Shown: positions 1 to 6,895, counted from the first letter of the stretch. The stretch is 19,809 nt of DNA from an uncultured Lachnospiraceae bacterium (GCA_910579085.1 CAJTRU010000066.1:1-19809); one strand, 5' to 3'. The notes: a model not told the origin generated them from the sequence alone. A program made the numbers and translations.

Positions 1-42
1 TACAAATACCCTTTATAGATGGTTTATAAATGTTAGCAAAAA

Positions 43-372
43 CATTAATGCCCTTTAACGGGCTGCATCCATTTCTACAGGAATTAAGGTATTCTGCTGA
101 TGAAACTAAAATTGTGTGTCAATGCCCTTTAACGGGCTACATCCATTTCTACTTTATGTAACTCACCATAATGCCAGCGGACATTTTTTGTGTCAATGCC
201 CTTAAACAGGCTACATCCATTTCTACGAATAGAACTATTATTTATACAGATGATATAAAACTGTGTCAATGCCCTTTAACGGGCTACATCCATTTCTACA
301 GCTATCAAAGCATTGACCTTGAAAGGGGAAAATGTGTGTCAATGCCCTTTAACGGGCTACATCCATTTCTAC
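43..372 (-). CRISPR. CRISPR array, five repeats and four spacers
   Basis: Direct repeats of 36 nt lie at 43-78, 117-152, 191-226, 264-299 and 337-372, separated by unrelated spacers of 38, 38, 37 and 37 nt. Copies 2, 4 and 5 are identical; one or two more bases (GTG) upstream on the plus strand are shared by copies 2-5, so the repeat may be 37-38 nt. Each full repeat holds a small hairpin, GCCC-TTTAAC-GGGC. Copy 3 has two substitutions. Copy 1 is decayed at its left end and has one internal change. Read on the minus strand the repeat begins GTAGAAATGG and ends ATTGACA, resembling the ATTGAAA(C) tag of many type I and III systems. With the decayed copy at the left and an AT-rich flank at the right, this suggests leftward transcription with the leader at about 373-550. 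The window opens with TAC, which could be the last bases of another repeat, so the array may continue left. No cas genes are present; the type is unknown. Confidence 0.9.
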
Positions 373-554
373 CCTGCCACTTGGGAAGCCCCTGCTTATA
401 AGGCTTTGAAGGGTACATTTTCCCCAAGATTTTTTAAATTGTTACAAAAGTGTTACATTTTGCCTTTTTTTGTTTTTCCAGAATTTTACTTTTAAGTTGT
501 ATAATATTTTATCACATTTCTTTAATAAATGCCAGTATAAATTTTTATTATAAG

Positions 555-584
555 ATTATACCATAGTTTAATTTAAAAATACAA
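555..584 (-). promoter_or_regulatory. Candidate leftward promoter for the CRISPR array
   Basis: On the minus strand there is TTGTAT (plus 579-584), an 18-nt spacer and a perfect TATAAT (plus 555-560). The -10 is preceded by TGG, making an extended -10 (TGGTATAAT, plus 555-563). A start near 548 would give a leader of about 175 nt before the first repeat at 372. The -35 matches consensus only in TTG. AT-rich DNA yields such matches by chance, but the extended -10, orientation and placement fit the array. Confidence 0.4.
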
Positions 585-654
585 TAAATTACTAGAAGGT
601 ATGATATCCATATTTTATTATATCCACATATGTACTTAAAAAGATTGCGTGCTA

Positions 655-683
655 TTGCGCACTTTTTTATGGTAATATATAAA
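655..683 (+). promoter_or_regulatory. Weak candidate promoter upstream of portal gene
   Basis: TTGCGC (655-660) and TATAAA (678-683) are separated by 17 nt on the plus strand, a correct sigma-70 spacing. The -10 matches 5 of 6 and the -35 only 3 of 6 consensus bases. Transcription would begin near 690, so the 691-731 hairpin would form the start of the 5' untranslated region of the head operon. Late phage promoters often need a phage activator, so this may not be the main promoter. Confidence 0.22.
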
Positions 684-690
684 ATAGCAG

Positions 691-740
691 AAGCACCTGG
701 AGGGAATGAAAATATTTCCCACATGGTGCTTTTATTATTT
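691..740 (+). terminator. Hairpin with T-rich tail before portal gene, probable terminator
   Basis: The outer arms AAGCACC (691-697) and GGTGCTT (725-731) pair over 7 bp, and inner arms GGGAA (702-706) and TTCCC (716-720) add 5 bp after a 4x4 internal loop. The T-rich stretch TTTTATTATTT follows. It could end transcription entering from the left, or act as a 5' hairpin or attenuator of the head operon. It lies only 18 nt upstream of the portal ribosome binding site. Confidence 0.45.
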
Positions 741-761
741 AAAGAAACAGGAGGGCAGGTT

Positions 762-2402
762 TTGGGGTTATTAGACAGGGCTATATATGCCATATCACCT
801 GAAAAAGCACTAAAAAGGGAAACTGCACGTAAAAAAATAAGCCTTTTAAACAGCGGCTATGGAAACCACGGGGCAAATTCCTATAAAAAGTCTGTGATTG
901 GATGGGATTACAGCGGCGGAAGCCACAGGGAAGATATAGAAGAGCATGTAAGCACTTTAAGGCAGCGCAGCCGTGATTTATACTATGGCGGTTCGGAACT
1001 TGCCACAGGCGCAGTAAAGCGTTTACGGACTAATACGGTAGGGACAGGGCTGCACCTTAAAAGCACGCTTGATGAAGAAATATTAGGCATTACAGAGGAA
1101 CAGGCAAGAAACCTGGAAAAAACAATAGAAAGGGAATTTGCATACTGGGCAGAAAGCCTGGACTGTGACCTTGAAAGGCTGGACAATTTTTACCAGTTAC
1201 AGCAGCTTGCCCTTTTAAATGCCCTCCTTAGCGGTGATGCGTTTGCTGTAATGGCAGAAACTAAAAGGGCAGGAAGTATTTACAGTTTAAGGATAAACCT
1301 TATAGAAGCTGACAGGGTAAGCACACCTGACAGCCAGCTGGTAAATCCATTGTTCTGTGAAGGCGTGGAAAAGAACACATATGGTGAAGTGGTGGCATAC
1401 CATATATCAAAATTCCACCCGCTTTCGTTCCAGGACAGGCAGCCAAGGGAATGGGTAAGGGTGGAAGCATACGGGGAAAAGACAGGCAGGAGGAACATAC
1501 TGCATATTATGAACAGGGAACGTATAGGGCAGGTACGTGGCGTGCCTTTCCTGTCACCAGTAATTGAAACAATTAAACAGCTTGGCAGGTATACGGAAGC
1601 AGAGGTAATGGCAGCAGTAGTAAATGGGCTTTTTGCAATATTTATTGAAAAAGCAAGTCCTGCTGAGGGTGCACCAATAGGCGAATCCATACCAGAGGGA
1701 CAGCAGGTGGATGCAGGTGATGAAAACAGCATAGAAATGGGGTATGGGACTGTTGTTGAACTGGCAGAAGGAGAGAAAGCCAATGCTGTAGCACCTGGCA
1801 GGCCTAACAGTAACTTTGACCCGTTTGTGATGGCATTGATAAAGCAGATAGGTGCGGCGCTTGAAATACCATATGAAATATTAATTATGGCATTTACCAA
1901 CAATTATTCTGCATCAAGGGCAGCCATACTGGAATTTTTCAAAACCATAAAAATGTACCGCACATGGTTTGTTATGGATTTTTGCCAGCCAGTATATGAG
2001 GAATGGCTGGCAGAAGCAGTAGCCAGGGGACGTGTGGCTGCACCTGGCTTTTTTGCAGACCCGGTTATAAGGAAGGCTTACTGTTCGGCTGAATGGAACG
2101 GGCCAAGTGCAGGGCAGCTTGACCCTGAAAAAGAAGTACAGGCAGCAGAATTAAGGGTACAGGGAGGTTTTTCCACAAGGGAAAGGGAAACTGCAGAACT
2201 TACAGGGACAGATTTTTATAAGAATATCAGGCAGCGTAAGCGTGAAGAAAAACTGTTAAAGGAGGTACCAGGCATTGCAGGGAATAAAACCAGCACTGGA
2301 AATCCCGGGAAGGATGGAAGCAGCAGGGATAGTAAACTGGACGGGGAAGAACCAGACGGTACAGAAGAAACGGGCGAAACCGAAGAACCAGGCAGAGATT
2401 GA
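762..2402 (+). CDS. Phage portal protein, lambda gpB type
   Basis: This protein forms the dodecameric ring at the capsid vertex through which DNA is packaged and to which the neck attaches. The region with NTVGTGLHLKS, then an ERxFAYWAE-like segment and LLSGDAFAVMAE, follows the order seen in lambda-family portals (Phage_portal_2), and the length of 546 aa is close to lambda gpB. I chose TTG at 762: AGGAGGG at 749-755 stands 6 nt upstream, and the product then starts (M)GLLDRAIYAISPEKALKR, which resembles the usual N terminus of clostridial relatives as I recall it. An ATG at 630 would add 44 residues across a hairpin and has no ribosome binding site. The last 40 or so residues are acidic and low in complexity, and their DNA overlaps the protease gene by 128 nt. 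The family call is firm; the start is an inference. Confidence 0.92.
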   Translation: MGLLDRAIYAISPEKALKRETARKKISLLNSGYGNHGANSYKKSVIGWDYSGGSHREDIEEHVSTLRQRSRDLYYGGSELATGAVKRLRTNTVGTGLHLKSTLDEEILGITEEQARNLEKTIEREFAYWAESLDCDLERLDNFYQLQQLALLNALLSGDAFAVMAETKRAGSIYSLRINLIEADRVSTPDSQLVNPLFCEGVEKNTYGEVVAYHISKFHPLSFQDRQPREWVRVEAYGEKTGRRNILHIMNRERIGQVRGVPFLSPVIETIKQLGRYTEAEVMAAVVNGLFAIFIEKASPAEGAPIGESIPEGQQVDAGDENSIEMGYGTVVELAEGEKANAVAPGRPNSNFDPFVMALIKQIGAALEIPYEILIMAFTNNYSASRAAILEFFKTIKMYRTWFVMDFCQPVYEEWLAEAVARGRVAAPGFFADPVIRKAYCSAEWNGPSAGQLDPEKEVQAAELRVQGGFSTRERETAELTGTDFYKNIRQRKREEKLLKEVPGIAGNKTSTGNPGKDGSSRDSKLDGEEPDGTEETGETEEPGRD

Positions 2403-3534
2403 TAAATTCTGGGATTTTATTTCAAATAAAGATGAAAATACAGCAGAACTTCTCCTGTATGGTGAAATTTCAGAATATTCATGGTATGAGGATGACATAA
2501 CACCAAAGGCATTTAACAATGACCTTGCAGGCATAGGTGATGTTGGTGAAATCACGGTGCGCATTAACTCTGGCGGCGGGGATGTATTTGCTGCTGTAGC
2601 AATTTATACAAGGCTTAAAGAACATAAAGCGGATATAGCAGTAAAAATTGATGGATGGTGCGCAAGCGCAGCTACAATTATAGCAATGGCAGGCGATACC
2701 ATAGAAATATCTGCAGGCGGGGTGTTTATGGTACATAACCCCCTTGCATGTCTTATTGGTTATTATAATGCAGAAGAACTGGGCAAGGTAGTCAAGGAAC
2801 TTGGAACAGTAAAACAGTCCATTGTCAACTGTTACATGACAGTGACAGACAAACAGGAAGATGAAATAAAAAAACTTATGTCAGATGAAACATGGTTTAC
2901 AGCACAGGAGGCTGTGGAGGCGGGGTTCTGTACAGGTGTCATGTTTACTGATGTTGAAATGGAAGTAGAAGATACAGAAACTGTCATTGTAAATTCTGTT
3001 TCTATCAGCCTGGAAAGTTTTAACACCGTCCCAAGGAAACTGTTAGGCTGTAAAACAGCTGGCAGCAATACAGGAAATGGCACTGGCAGCAGTATAAAAA
3101 ACAAGGAGGTTAAGGAAACAATGACACTTGAAGAGTTTAAGAAAAAGTACCCATCCGTTGCGGACGCTTTTAAGAATGAAATCCTTGCAGGGCAGGGAAG
3201 TGCAGCAGGACAGGAGGGCGGCACAGCAGACCATACAGAAGCAGTAAACGCAGAAAGGGCAAGGATTAAAGGGATTGATGACTGTACCCTTCCAGGTTTT
3301 GAAGATTTAGCAAACAAAGCCAAGTATGAAAACCCTGTCCCTGCTGCTGAGTTTGCAATGCAGGTGATAGCAGAACAGAGGAAACAGGGAAGTGAATTTT
3401 TAAATGGGCGCAGCCAGGATATTAATGGTTCTGGCGTACAGGATATACCGCCTGTTTCCAACCAGGGTGGCAGCGGGGATAGTGAAGACCCGTTTGGTGA
3501 TTTAATAGACCAGATGTACCCAGGGATAAAATAA
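2275..3534 (+). CDS. Prohead protease of ClpP/S49 type with C-terminal scaffold region
   Basis: This is a head-maturation protease like lambda gpC. Residues about 55-225 form a ClpP fold: SGGGDVFAA at 99-107, nucleophile Ser131 in CASAATIIAMAGD, His154 in FMVHNP, and a likely Asp204 in MSDETWFTAQEAVEAGF. Residues 283-419 are charged and Gln/Gly-rich, as expected of a scaffold. The start TTG at 2275 has GGAGGT at 2261-2266, 8 nt upstream, and is read inside the end of the portal gene. The next ATG at 2314 has a poor ribosome binding site. The length of 419 aa is near lambda gpC (about 440). The protein probably works inside the prohead and cleaves scaffold and portal. If 2275 is not used, a start within the next 40 codons would leave the catalytic domain intact. 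Confidence 0.9.
   Translation: MQGIKPALEIPGRMEAAGIVNWTGKNQTVQKKRAKPKNQAEIDKFWDFISNKDENTAELLLYGEISEYSWYEDDITPKAFNNDLAGIGDVGEITVRINSGGGDVFAAVAIYTRLKEHKADIAVKIDGWCASAATIIAMAGDTIEISAGGVFMVHNPLACLIGYYNAEELGKVVKELGTVKQSIVNCYMTVTDKQEDEIKKLMSDETWFTAQEAVEAGFCTGVMFTDVEMEVEDTETVIVNSVSISLESFNTVPRKLLGCKTAGSNTGNGTGSSIKNKEVKETMTLEEFKKKYPSVADAFKNEILAGQGSAAGQEGGTADHTEAVNAERARIKGIDDCTLPGFEDLANKAKYENPVPAAEFAMQVIAEQRKQGSEFLNGRSQDINGSGVQDIPPVSNQGGSGDSEDPFGDLIDQMYPGIK
3121..3534 (+). CDS. Nested capsid scaffold from internal in-frame start (Nu3-like)
   Basis: An ATG at 3121, in frame with the protease (its residue 283), is preceded by AAGGAGGT at 3103-3110, 10 nt upstream. It would give a 137-aa protein starting MTLEEFKKKYPSVADAFKNE, identical to the C-terminal third of the protease. 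In phage lambda the scaffold Nu3 is made in this way from within gene C. The predicted product is polar and rich in helix-forming residues with a Gly/Asp-rich tail, as scaffolds often are. Use of the start is inferred; the sequence shows the binding site and the frame. Confidence 0.6.
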   Translation: MTLEEFKKKYPSVADAFKNEILAGQGSAAGQEGGTADHTEAVNAERARIKGIDDCTLPGFEDLANKAKYENPVPAAEFAMQVIAEQRKQGSEFLNGRSQDINGSGVQDIPPVSNQGGSGDSEDPFGDLIDQMYPGIK

Positions 3535-3556
3535 TAAAACAAGGAGGCGGCAGCGT

Positions 3557-3946
3557 ATGGCAGCAGGAAAAGAACTTTTAGGGAGCTATAAACCAAAGAT
3601 GGTACATGCCGGGGATTACCCTGTTGTGACAGGAACAGGCACAGTTGCAGACGGAAGCACAATACCAGGGCTTATGCCCGTTGTGCTTGGCGCAGACGGG
3701 AAACTGTCACCAGTTACAGCTTCCACGGTTACAGACGTATATGGCATTGCAGCGGATGGGGCAGAAGCTGGTGAAGAAATGGTAATTTATCTTACAGGGC
3801 AGTTCTTTGGTGATGCGCTGGAACTGCCAGAAGACGTAACGGCATCAGGTTTAAAAGCACCTTTAAGGAAAATTGGCATATTTTTGGAAGATACAGAAAA
3901 CAAAACAGGTACAGCAGACAAGGCACAGGAAACAGGAGAGAAATAA
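3557..3946 (+). CDS. Head decoration protein, lambda gpD type
   Basis: This small protein of 129 aa matches the HDPD family in position and sequence character: an N-terminal segment KPKMVHAGDYPVVTG and a mid-section LMPVVLGADGKLSPV, with VYGIAADGAEAGEE and VIYLTGQF. It would bind the expanded capsid lattice as trimers and stabilise it against internal DNA pressure. It is a little longer than lambda gpD (110 aa) because of a charged tail (after about residue 112) rich in Thr, Lys and Glu. A strong AAGGAGG lies upstream of the ATG. It sits between protease and major capsid genes, the standard lambda order. Confidence 0.85.
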   Translation: MAAGKELLGSYKPKMVHAGDYPVVTGTGTVADGSTIPGLMPVVLGADGKLSPVTASTVTDVYGIAADGAEAGEEMVIYLTGQFFGDALELPEDVTASGLKAPLRKIGIFLEDTENKTGTADKAQETGEK

Positions 3947-3961
3947 AAGGAGACAGAGGCT

Positions 3962-5017
3962 ATGGCAATCAGTATTTATGACCCGCGCACAATGGGCAAA
4001 CTAGTGGAACGTATGCCAAAAGTGCATACATTTATAAAATCAACCTTTTTCCGTAATACAGAAACCTTTGACACACAGAAAATTGATGTTGATTTCAAGA
4101 AAGGCAACAGGCAGCTTGCGCCGTTCATACACAGGAAAACAGGAGGGGCAACCATTGAAAATGAGGGCTTCCAGACAAACACGTATGAACCGCCGCTTGT
4201 AGCACCTAATAAAATTACAACAATTGATGATATTTTAAAAAGGACACCAGGTGAAAGCCTTTACAATGGCAAAAGCCCGAACCAGAGGGCAGTAGAAAAA
4301 ATGCAGCGTGATTTCCAGGAACTTGAGGAAATGGTTACACGCCGCGAGGAATGGATGTGCTGCCAGGCACTGTTTACAGGAAAAATACCTGTGCTTGATA
4401 AAAAGGGGAAGAAAATACAGGATATAATTGACTTCCAGTTTACTAATAAAGCTGTTTTGAAAGATGCTGAAAAATGGAACAAAACAACGGGAGGCAAAAT
4501 TAAACAGCTTAAAGACTGGCGCAAGGAAGTACAGAAGAAGGGGTTTGTAAACTGTAATATATGCCTTATGGGTTCAGATGCACTGGAAGCTTTCATGGCT
4601 GATGAAGAGGTACAGAAGCTTCTTGATATAAGGCGTTATGAAATTGCGGTAATAAAACCTAAAGAGCTTCCAAATGGTGCTACGTATGTCGGCGCTATAC
4701 CTGAAATTGCCCTGGATATTTATACATACAATGAATGGTATCTTGACAACTGGACAAACCCAGCAAAGCCAGAGGACAAACCGCTGCTTCCGCCAGATGC
4801 TGTCGTGCTTTTGTCTGCAGAAGCACAGTATTCAATGTATTACGGCGCAGTCGGCATTGTGGATGAAAACGGCAAAACAATAGCAGTTGCAGAAGGAAGC
4901 AGGATACCAGAACAGTGGGTTGAAAGACGTCCTGCAAGACGCTTCATACAGTTAAATTCTGCACCATTATGTGTGCCACATGAAGTTGCTTCATGGTATG
5001 TCGCATCTGTATGTTAA
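3962..5017 (+). CDS. Major capsid protein, lambda gpE family
   Basis: The main shell subunit, 351 aa, is close to the 341 aa of lambda gpE. The N-terminal MAISIYDPRTMGKLVERMP, the FIHRKTGG region, the long helix around EKMQRDFQELEEMVTRREEW and the C-terminal pattern GSRIPEQWVERRPARRF with a Ser-Ala-Pro-hydrophobic tail all fit the phage capsid E family (Phage_cap_E, HK97 fold). The start ATG has AAAAGGAGA upstream. There is no N-terminal delta domain like that of HK97, which agrees with a separate scaffold encoded in the protease gene. Confidence 0.92.
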   Translation: MAISIYDPRTMGKLVERMPKVHTFIKSTFFRNTETFDTQKIDVDFKKGNRQLAPFIHRKTGGATIENEGFQTNTYEPPLVAPNKITTIDDILKRTPGESLYNGKSPNQRAVEKMQRDFQELEEMVTRREEWMCCQALFTGKIPVLDKKGKKIQDIIDFQFTNKAVLKDAEKWNKTTGGKIKQLKDWRKEVQKKGFVNCNICLMGSDALEAFMADEEVQKLLDIRRYEIAVIKPKELPNGATYVGAIPEIALDIYTYNEWYLDNWTNPAKPEDKPLLPPDAVVLLSAEAQYSMYYGAVGIVDENGKTIAVAEGSRIPEQWVERRPARRFIQLNSAPLCVPHEVASWYVASVC

Positions 5018-5035
5018 AAACACAGGGGGCAGCAG

Positions 5036-5374
5036 GTGAAAAATTTTAAAGAAATGCTGGACAGGGATTTAGACAGGACTTTCTACAATACAGGGGAATT
5101 TGCAGAACTCCATAAAATAAAACTTTACGGGGTTGAAAGGGAAATTCCTGTAATTTTTGACACAGACAGTGAAGACAGGCGGAAAATTACAGCGGATGAC
5201 AATGCAGAAGGCATACATCTTGATACCATAGTAATGCGTGTGAAGCTTTCAAGCCTTGCACAGCCGCCAGGACAGGGTGCGGTGCTGTGGATTGACGGGG
5301 AAAGGTACAGTGTCCTTTCCTGCCAGAAAGCTTATAATGAACTGCTGGTAACATTGGAAGGGTATGATGAATAA
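5036..5374 (+). CDS. Head-tail joining protein, lambda gpFII-like
   Basis: This 112-aa protein lies right after the capsid gene. Its layout, an N-terminal FKEMLDRDLDRTFYNTGEFAELHKI and a C-terminal PPGQGAVLWIDGERYSVL, resembles the FII / Gifsy-2 'ATP-binding sugar transporter-like' family, which is in fact a connector protein. It would sit between portal and tail. The start is GTG at 5036, with AGGGGG about 6 nt upstream. Its stop overlaps the next start (TAATG). The family assignment rests on position and pattern and is moderately secure. Confidence 0.65.
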   Translation: MKNFKEMLDRDLDRTFYNTGEFAELHKIKLYGVEREIPVIFDTDSEDRRKITADDNAEGIHLDTIVMRVKLSSLAQPPGQGAVLWIDGERYSVLSCQKAYNELLVTLEGYDE

Positions 5375-6009
5375 TGATGGATATAAGCATCAGCCAGGAA
5401 ACAGTAAACAGGTTATATGCCATACTGGATGGTGTTGCAGATGCAGATAAAAAAGTATTAAAACCTGCCCTGGCAAGGGGGCTTTCTGCTGCCAGGGCAG
5501 CAACTGTAAGGGAAACCAGAAAAACTTACCATATAAGCCAGACGGCCTTTAAAAACAGTGCCCTTGTAAGAATAAGGAATGTCACGCAGACGGGCAGCGG
5601 CATTATTGGAAGCATCCAGTATTCAGGCAGGAGTATACCATTAATAAGGTTTAATGTAACACCAAAAGCTCCGACATTTGGAAAAGAAGCCGTAACAGTT
5701 TCCGTAAAGAAAACTGGAAGCCATGTAAAACTTAACCATGCGTTTATTGCACAGATGCCAACAGGGCATACAGGCGTGTTTGAACGTAAAGGCAGATGGG
5801 TTATGTCTACAAGAAAAAATGTAAAAAAAGAAACAGGGAATACAATGCATAATGAAAAGATAAAAGAACTTTTAGGCCCGTCTGTGCCTTCAATGGCTGG
5901 GAATACAGACGTAATGGAAAAAGTAGAAACAAGGGTAAATGAAGTAATAAATAAAAGAATAAAGCATGAAATGGAAAGGCTTTTGGGCTGGAATGGGGGC
6001 GGTCTATGA
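5374..6009 (+). CDS. Minor tail/neck protein, lambda gpZ-like
   Basis: This 211-aa protein has a basic N-terminal half with ALARGLSAARAATVRETRK and YHISQTAFKNSALVRIRN, then AFIAQMPTGHTGVFERKGRW, then KIKELLGPSVPSM. The motif order (radical-charged helix, A-F-x-A-x-M-x-S/T-G-H-x-G-V-F, then I-K-E-L-x-G-P-S) is that of prophage minor tail protein Z. In lambda, Z acts at the end of the tail where it joins the head. ATG at 5374 overlaps the previous stop; a second ATG at 5377 would be equally possible. It ends in an ATGA overlap with the next gene, so the three genes are probably translationally coupled. Confidence 0.7.
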   Translation: MMDISISQETVNRLYAILDGVADADKKVLKPALARGLSAARAATVRETRKTYHISQTAFKNSALVRIRNVTQTGSGIIGSIQYSGRSIPLIRFNVTPKAPTFGKEAVTVSVKKTGSHVKLNHAFIAQMPTGHTGVFERKGRWVMSTRKNVKKETGNTMHNEKIKELLGPSVPSMAGNTDVMEKVETRVNEVINKRIKHEMERLLGWNGGGL

Positions 6010-6509
6010 CACCGTTAGGTTTACTGGAGGCGTTAAAAAGTTACTGTGAGGAATGTACCAGGGATTTGGTTATGGTTTCCAGAGTGGCTAAAAATGGCAC
6101 ACAAAAAGCAGAAAGGCCTCCAAGGGTTTTTATTGGGGAACTGCCAGACAAAGAGAGTGCAAGGAAAGAAGCACCGTATATACTTTTAAAACTTCTTACA
6201 ACAAAAGATGATGAAGAAGAAAGTACAGCAGTGGTGCGTATTATTTTTGTAACCTATTCACAGGACAGGCAGGAAAACTATATACAGTGCCTTAACACAC
6301 TTACAAGGGTAAAAACAAAACTTCTGGAAGATGTGGTAATTGGTAACTGTTTTTCCTGCCGAAAACCAGTTGAAGGGATAATATATGAAGATGACCTGGA
6401 AGTATACCAGATAGGTGAAATTATGACAACGTGGGAAATGCCACAGGTAAAAAGGAATATAAACCAGCATACTGGAGAAAGACAGGAGGACGGGATATGG
6501 GACTGGTAA
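6006..6509 (+). CDS. Probable tail-completion or tail-terminator protein
   Basis: This 167-aa protein lies between the Z-like gene and the sheath region, where tail terminator (lambda U, Mu gp37-like) proteins are found. It has a central alternating strand region, AVVRIIFVTYSQDRQENYIQCLNTLTRVKTKLLED, and a C-terminal IMTTWEMPQ, a pattern seen in tail-completion proteins that measure the strain of a hexameric ring. I do not recognise a diagnostic motif, so the function is inferred mostly from position. The start overlaps the previous stop (ATGA), and the end overlaps the next gene by 13 nt. Confidence 0.5.
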   Translation: MTPLGLLEALKSYCEECTRDLVMVSRVAKNGTQKAERPPRVFIGELPDKESARKEAPYILLKLLTTKDDEEESTAVVRIIFVTYSQDRQENYIQCLNTLTRVKTKLLEDVVIGNCFSCRKPVEGIIYEDDLEVYQIGEIMTTWEMPQVKRNINQHTGERQEDGIWDW

Positions 6510-6895
6510 AACAGGAAAAGACAGAAAAGAATACAGAACCTGCCAGGGATATGGCAGCAGATAAAGACACTGCTGGAAGGCAGCAGGAGGAAAAGCTGCC
6601 AGCAGAGAACCAGGCAGATGGAAAATGGCAGGGGCAGGATAATTTTATTTACATAGGGCCGCCGCTTGGCACAGGCATAAAAGAAAATGCTGTTTTTTCA
6701 GGTACAAGGGAAAGCGTAGAAACATGTTTAAAGGGTACGTTTGAAAAGTACCCGCAGGCAAAAAAGCTTTTAATACCAACAAGAAAACTTGCAGAAGCAA
6801 AGATGCAGTTAAGGTCAAAAGGCACACTGCTTAATAAATATTATACGGATGTTTTAAGCCTTTCAAAAGGCAGGGGACAGGAAGGGGTGGTATAA
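6497..6895 (+). CDS. Unrecognised phage protein at head-tail junction
   Basis: The product is 132 aa with ATG at 6497, chosen because AGGAGG at 6484-6489 stands 7 nt upstream; an in-frame ATG at 6431 lacks such a site. Residues 1-46 are polar and low in complexity (Lys, Glu, Gln, Ala). From FIYIGPPLGTGIKENAVFSG onward it looks folded, with KYPQAKKLLIPTRKLAEA and LRSKGTLLNKYYTDVLSLS. Short proteins with the pattern 'YIGP..G..KN.VF.G' are found before the sheath gene in other clostridial phages as far as I recall, but I know no function. It may be a neck or sheath-initiation factor; this is a guess from position alone. It stops directly against the sheath start. Confidence 0.6.
   Translation: MGLVKQEKTEKNTEPARDMAADKDTAGRQQEEKLPAENQADGKWQGQDNFIYIGPPLGTGIKENAVFSGTRESVETCLKGTFEKYPQAKKLLIPTRKLAEAKMQLRSKGTLLNKYYTDVLSLSKGRGQEGVV

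Larger units (their letters stand above)
373..761. other. AT-rich gene-free region: CRISPR leader and portal 5' region
   Basis: No convincing gene is visible. The part next to the array (about 373-550) is very AT-rich and is the presumed CRISPR leader read on the minus strand; it includes an inverted repeat AAGCC (386-390) and GGCTT (402-406). A minus-strand promoter candidate lies at 555-584. Nearer the portal gene are a weak hairpin GTGC/GCAC (649-662) followed by six T, a weak plus-strand promoter candidate (655-683) and a stronger hairpin (691-731) followed by a T-rich stretch. An open frame continues in from 630 into the portal gene, but it crosses these elements and has no ribosome binding site, so I treat it as noncoding. 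The terminase or gpW-like gene that usually precedes a lambda-type portal gene is absent here. Confidence 0.6.

Noticed and set aside
1..3. Window starts with TAC, which might be the end of another repeat copy
   Set aside because: Three bases are too few; spacing (75 nt) is possible but cannot be tested within the window.
171..401. Open reading frames across the CRISPR array
   Set aside because: They are made by the repeats, which happen to lack stops in that frame, and have no ribosome binding site.
500..505. Plus-strand TATAAT at 500-505 as promoter for the head operon
   Set aside because: No -35 at 16-18 nt, and it lies in the AT-rich array leader region more than 250 nt from portal with hairpins between.
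649..668. GTGC/GCAC hairpin with six T as a second terminator
   Set aside because: Only four base pairs in the stem; mentioned with the intergenic region but not called.
630..761. ATG 630 as portal start
   Set aside because: No ribosome binding site, runs across the 691-731 hairpin, and adds 44 residues not expected in portal proteins; TTG 762 has AGGAGGG at good spacing.
324..1180. Shared 13-mer between the spacer at 300-336 and the portal gene near 1167-1179
   Set aside because: The match is TGACCTTGAAAGG only, not extended on either side; with biased codon use this is within chance and does not show self-targeting.
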